DNA from: Actinomycetes bacterium
GTDB lineage: Bacteria; Actinomycetota; Actinomycetes; Propionibacteriales; Propionibacteriaceae
Assembly (NCBI GenBank): GCA_023437345.1
Contig: JAEZGC010000293.1
Location: forward strand, 1-8,006
Direction of reading: 5' to 3'
DNA length: 8,006 nt
This document shows positions 6,818 to 8,006 of this stretch, piece by piece (position 1 is the stretch's first letter; every line of letters begins with the position of its first letter). The translations under genes were made by a program, and so were the position numbers. The notes below the pieces were generated by a model that worked only from the letters and a program-made list of their open reading frames with translations, did not search any database and was not told the DNA's origin.

Positions 6818-6855
6818 GGCACCTCCTGTCGTGGTTCAGGGTACGAAGGAGTCGG

Positions 6856-7101
6856 ATGAACCTCTCGGCTGCCGCCGCGCAGGCGAACGCTGACTTCTGT
6901 GCGGTGGGCATCAAGGAAGAAGCCGACCTCGCTGACCACTGTCCCAACCCCCGCTCGCGGCGCCGGGCCTCGGCGAGCGGGACTGTCATGAAGGCCCCGG
7001 TGCGGCATGTCGAGCACCGTCACGTCCAGGTCGCGGAGTTCCGCTCGTCGACCCGGTCCCTGCTGTCCGCCGGCCCTCCGTTCCCCAGGCCACCGGCCTG
7101 A
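6856..7101 (+). CDS. Hypothetical small protein, weakly supported
   Basis: An 81-residue ORF beginning at ATG 6856, preceded by AAGGAG (6846-6851) with a four-base spacer, the best Shine-Dalgarno match in the intergenic region. By hand count about 70 of its 82 codons end in G or C, consistent with coding in this genome. The first 28 residues (MNLSAAAAQANADFCAVGIKEE and on) are mixed and acidic towards the end; the rest is Arg/Ser/Pro-rich and low in complexity. I recognise no domain, signal peptide or membrane segment. A 9-bp-stem hairpin (6950-6981) lies inside it, and a small hairpin ends at its stop codon. It could equally be untranslated leader or a decayed gene fragment. No function is proposed. 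Confidence 0.3.
   Translation: MNLSAAAAQANADFCAVGIKEEADLADHCPNPRSRRRASASGTVMKAPVRHVEHRHVQVAEFRSSTRSLLSAGPPFPRPPA
6950..6981. repeat. Strong hairpin (9-bp stem) in the intergenic region
   Basis: CCCGCTCGC (6950-6958) and GCGAGCGGG (6973-6981) are perfect inverted complements enclosing 14 bases that can themselves pair partly (GGC with GCC). No T tract follows on either strand. It may be a factor-assisted terminator, an RNA structure in a glpF leader, or chance in GC-rich DNA. Confidence 0.4.
7086..7100. repeat. Small tight hairpin
   Basis: CAGGCC (7086-7091), a three-base loop ACC and GGCCTG (7095-7100) form a perfect 6-bp stem. It ends on the stop codon of the weak small ORF and sits 130 bp before glpF. 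A T tract is missing, so a terminator role is uncertain. Confidence 0.3.
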
Positions 7102-7154
7102 TCCCGGAGATCCGCTCCCGCGTCGGCGACGCTTTCCCGTCCCTTCTCTTGCTG

Positions 7155-7186
7155 TTGACTCAAGACAACAACTGCGTCCTTCTAGA
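7155..7186 (+). promoter_or_regulatory. Candidate glpF promoter with overlapping palindrome
   Basis: TTGACT (7155-7160) matches the -35 consensus at five of six positions and lies in a locally AT-richer stretch 71 bp before the glpF start. It is embedded in the palindrome TTGA-C-TCAA (7155-7163), and flanking TGTTG (7153-7157) is complementary to CAACA (7166-7170). The -10 is poor: TTCTAG at 7180-7185 or TCTAGA at 7181-7186 imply spacers of 19-20 bp. A repressor over the palindrome would block this -35. No other stretch in the gap looks more like a plus-strand promoter. Confidence 0.35.
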
Positions 7187-7195
7187 CGCCCTTAA

Positions 7196-7215
7196 CTGAC
7201 ACCAGGTCAGGTGTC
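7196..7215 (+). promoter_or_regulatory. Inverted repeat directly upstream of the glpF ribosome site
   Basis: GACACC (7198-7203) and GGTGTC (7210-7215) are perfect 6-bp inverted complements around AGGTCA (7204-7209). An overlapping repeat pairs CTGAC (7196-7200) with GTCAG (7206-7210). The element ends 15 bases before GTG 7231 and touches the only ribosome-site-like stretch, GGAAAGTGAG (7216-7225). It could be an operator downstream of the promoter or an RNA hairpin affecting initiation. The internal AGGTCAG matches the palindrome in front of glpA. Confidence 0.45.
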
Positions 7216-7230
7216 GGAAAGTGAGCAATC

Positions 7231-7977
7231 GTGGACTACGGAACCATCTTCGTGTCCGAGACAGTTGGCACGGCAATGCTCGTGCTCCTCGGCTGTGGTG
7301 TGGTTGCGAACAACCTGCTGGCAAAGAACAAGGGTCAAGGCACCGGCTTCCTCTTCGTGAACTGGGGCTGGGGCATTGCGGTCTTCGCCGGCGTCGTGGT
7401 CTCCTGGCAGTCGGGTGCGCACATCAACCCGGCCGTGACGCTGGGCCTCGCGGCCCGCAACGCGGTCACCGGCCAGCCGATCGATCCCGCAGCGATCGCG
7501 ATCTACCTCATCGCCCAGATGCTCGGCGCCATCATCGGTGCCGTGCTGATGTGGCTCGCCTACAAGAAGCAGTTCGAAGAGGATGCCCCGTCCGGCTACA
7601 AGCGTGGCGTCTTCTCGACCGCTCCTGAGGTTCGCAGCTCCGGCTGGAACGTCGTGACCGAGGTCATCGGCACCTTCGTCCTGGTGTTCTTCATCATCGG
7701 CCTGGGCTACTTCACCGGTACCACCGATGGCATCGGGTGGCTCGGCGCTCTGCCGGTCGCGCTGCTGGTCGTCGGCATCGGTATCTCCCTCGGTGGCCCC
7801 ACCGGCTACGCCATCAACCCTGCTCGTGACCTCGGCCCGCGCATTGCGCATGCCTTCCTCCCGATTCCCAACAAGGAGGATTCGGACTGGGGTTACGCCT
7901 GGATTCCGGTGGTTGGCCCCATCGTCGGTGGCGTTCTCGCCGGTCTGCTGGCCGGCGGCCTGCTGCCGGGTCTTTGA
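7231..7977 (+). CDS. glpF: Glycerol facilitator, MIP/aquaporin family
   Basis: A 248-residue inner-membrane channel for facilitated glycerol entry, near the usual bacterial GlpF length (E. coli about 281). Six membrane segments are visible at about 7-27, 40-60, 86-110, 138-159, 170-189 and 222-245. The two pore half-helices carry SGAHINPAVT (N66-P67-A68) and GYAINPARD (N196-P197-A198-R199-D200). The Asp after NPAR is the mark of glycerol-conducting members rather than water-only aquaporins. By alignment with E. coli GlpF, W45, Y193 and R199 fall at selectivity-filter positions, with Tyr in place of Phe. The start is GTG 7231, behind a weak GGAAAGTGAG; an inverted repeat lies just upstream. 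The early codons use somewhat more T- and A-ending triplets than glpABC, possibly reflecting expression selection. The gene diverges from the regulator. The 29 bases after the stop hold only a seven-codon ORF; a kinase gene may follow outside the window. Confidence 0.93.
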   Translation: MDYGTIFVSETVGTAMLVLLGCGVVANNLLAKNKGQGTGFLFVNWGWGIAVFAGVVVSWQSGAHINPAVTLGLAARNAVTGQPIDPAAIAIYLIAQMLGAIIGAVLMWLAYKKQFEEDAPSGYKRGVFSTAPEVRSSGWNVVTEVIGTFVLVFFIIGLGYFTGTTDGIGWLGALPVALLVVGIGISLGGPTGYAINPARDLGPRIAHAFLPIPNKEDSDWGYAWIPVVGPIVGGVLAGLLAGGLLPGL

Positions 7978-8006
7978 TGATTGCGGGCGGGTGGGCGATG
8001 TAGCCC

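Larger units (their letters stand above)
6722..7230. other. 509-bp divergent intergenic region between the regulator and glpF
   Basis: The region separates two divergently transcribed genes and is long for so compact a neighbourhood. It holds direct repeats near the regulator start, a 15-bp palindrome (6803-6817), a hairpin with a 9-bp stem (6950-6981), a small hairpin (7086-7100), a promoter-like TTGACT inside a palindrome (7155-7163) and an inverted repeat before glpF (7198-7215). One small plus-strand ORF with a good ribosome site lies inside (6856-7101). I see no tRNA, insertion sequence or recognised riboswitch. Parts are listed separately. Confidence 0.6.

Noticed and set aside
5676..6989. 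Long minus-strand open frame of 437 codons across the regulator gene and intergenic region
   Set aside because: It is the shadow of the regulator in another frame: Arg/Pro/Gly-rich with no recognisable motif, and the regulator frame has clear domains.
7207..7851. Minus-strand open frame opposite glpF
   Set aside because: Asp/Glu/Arg-rich low-complexity product, antisense to a clear MIP-family channel.
7977..8003. ATG overlapping the glpF stop (TGATGA) as the start of a coupled next gene
   Set aside because: The frame ends after seven codons at TAG.

Overview
The window is high-GC DNA (strong G/C preference at third codon positions, three GTG starts among the six well-supported genes, short translationally coupled overlaps). 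It looks like an actinobacterial chromosome. Gene content (anaerobic-type glycerol-3-phosphate dehydrogenase, SorC-type regulator, glycerol facilitator) suits a facultative or anaerobic actinobacterium, possibly of the Propionibacteriaceae; that family-level guess is inference only.

Layout. Positions 1-67 hold a GC-rich hairpin. A secreted right-handed beta-helix protein follows on the minus strand (68-1468). Next, also on the minus strand and reading right to left, is a tightly coupled operon glpA (4030-5607), glpB (2765-4033) and glpC (1536-2768), each pair overlapping by 4 bp. Upstream of glpA is a 157-bp gap (5608-5764) with a perfect 13-bp palindrome and a 9-bp direct repeat. Then comes a SorC/DeoR-family sugar-binding regulator (5765-6721, minus). 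A 509-bp gap (6722-7230) separates this regulator from a divergent plus-strand glpF-type glycerol facilitator (7231-7977). The gap holds several perfect inverted repeats, a promoter-like element and one weakly supported small ORF. The last 29 bases after glpF contain no gene.

How the genes fit together. Glycerol would enter through GlpF and be phosphorylated by a glycerol kinase, which is not in the window. GlpA and GlpB would oxidise the glycerol-3-phosphate to dihydroxyacetone phosphate, with electrons leaving through the iron-sulfur protein GlpC to the quinone pool. The SorC-type protein sits between glpABC and glpF, with palindromic sequences in front of both, so it is the obvious candidate regulator. 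The beta-helix protein has no visible link to glycerol. It lies 67 bp after glpC in the same direction with no clear terminator between them. By hand count it is very basic, with basic residues recurring at one turn of each helical coil.

I see no mobile element, CRISPR array, tRNA or rRNA. There is no clearly new multi-gene system. The points most worth following are the candidate glp operators, the structured divergent intergenic region and the basic beta-helix protein.
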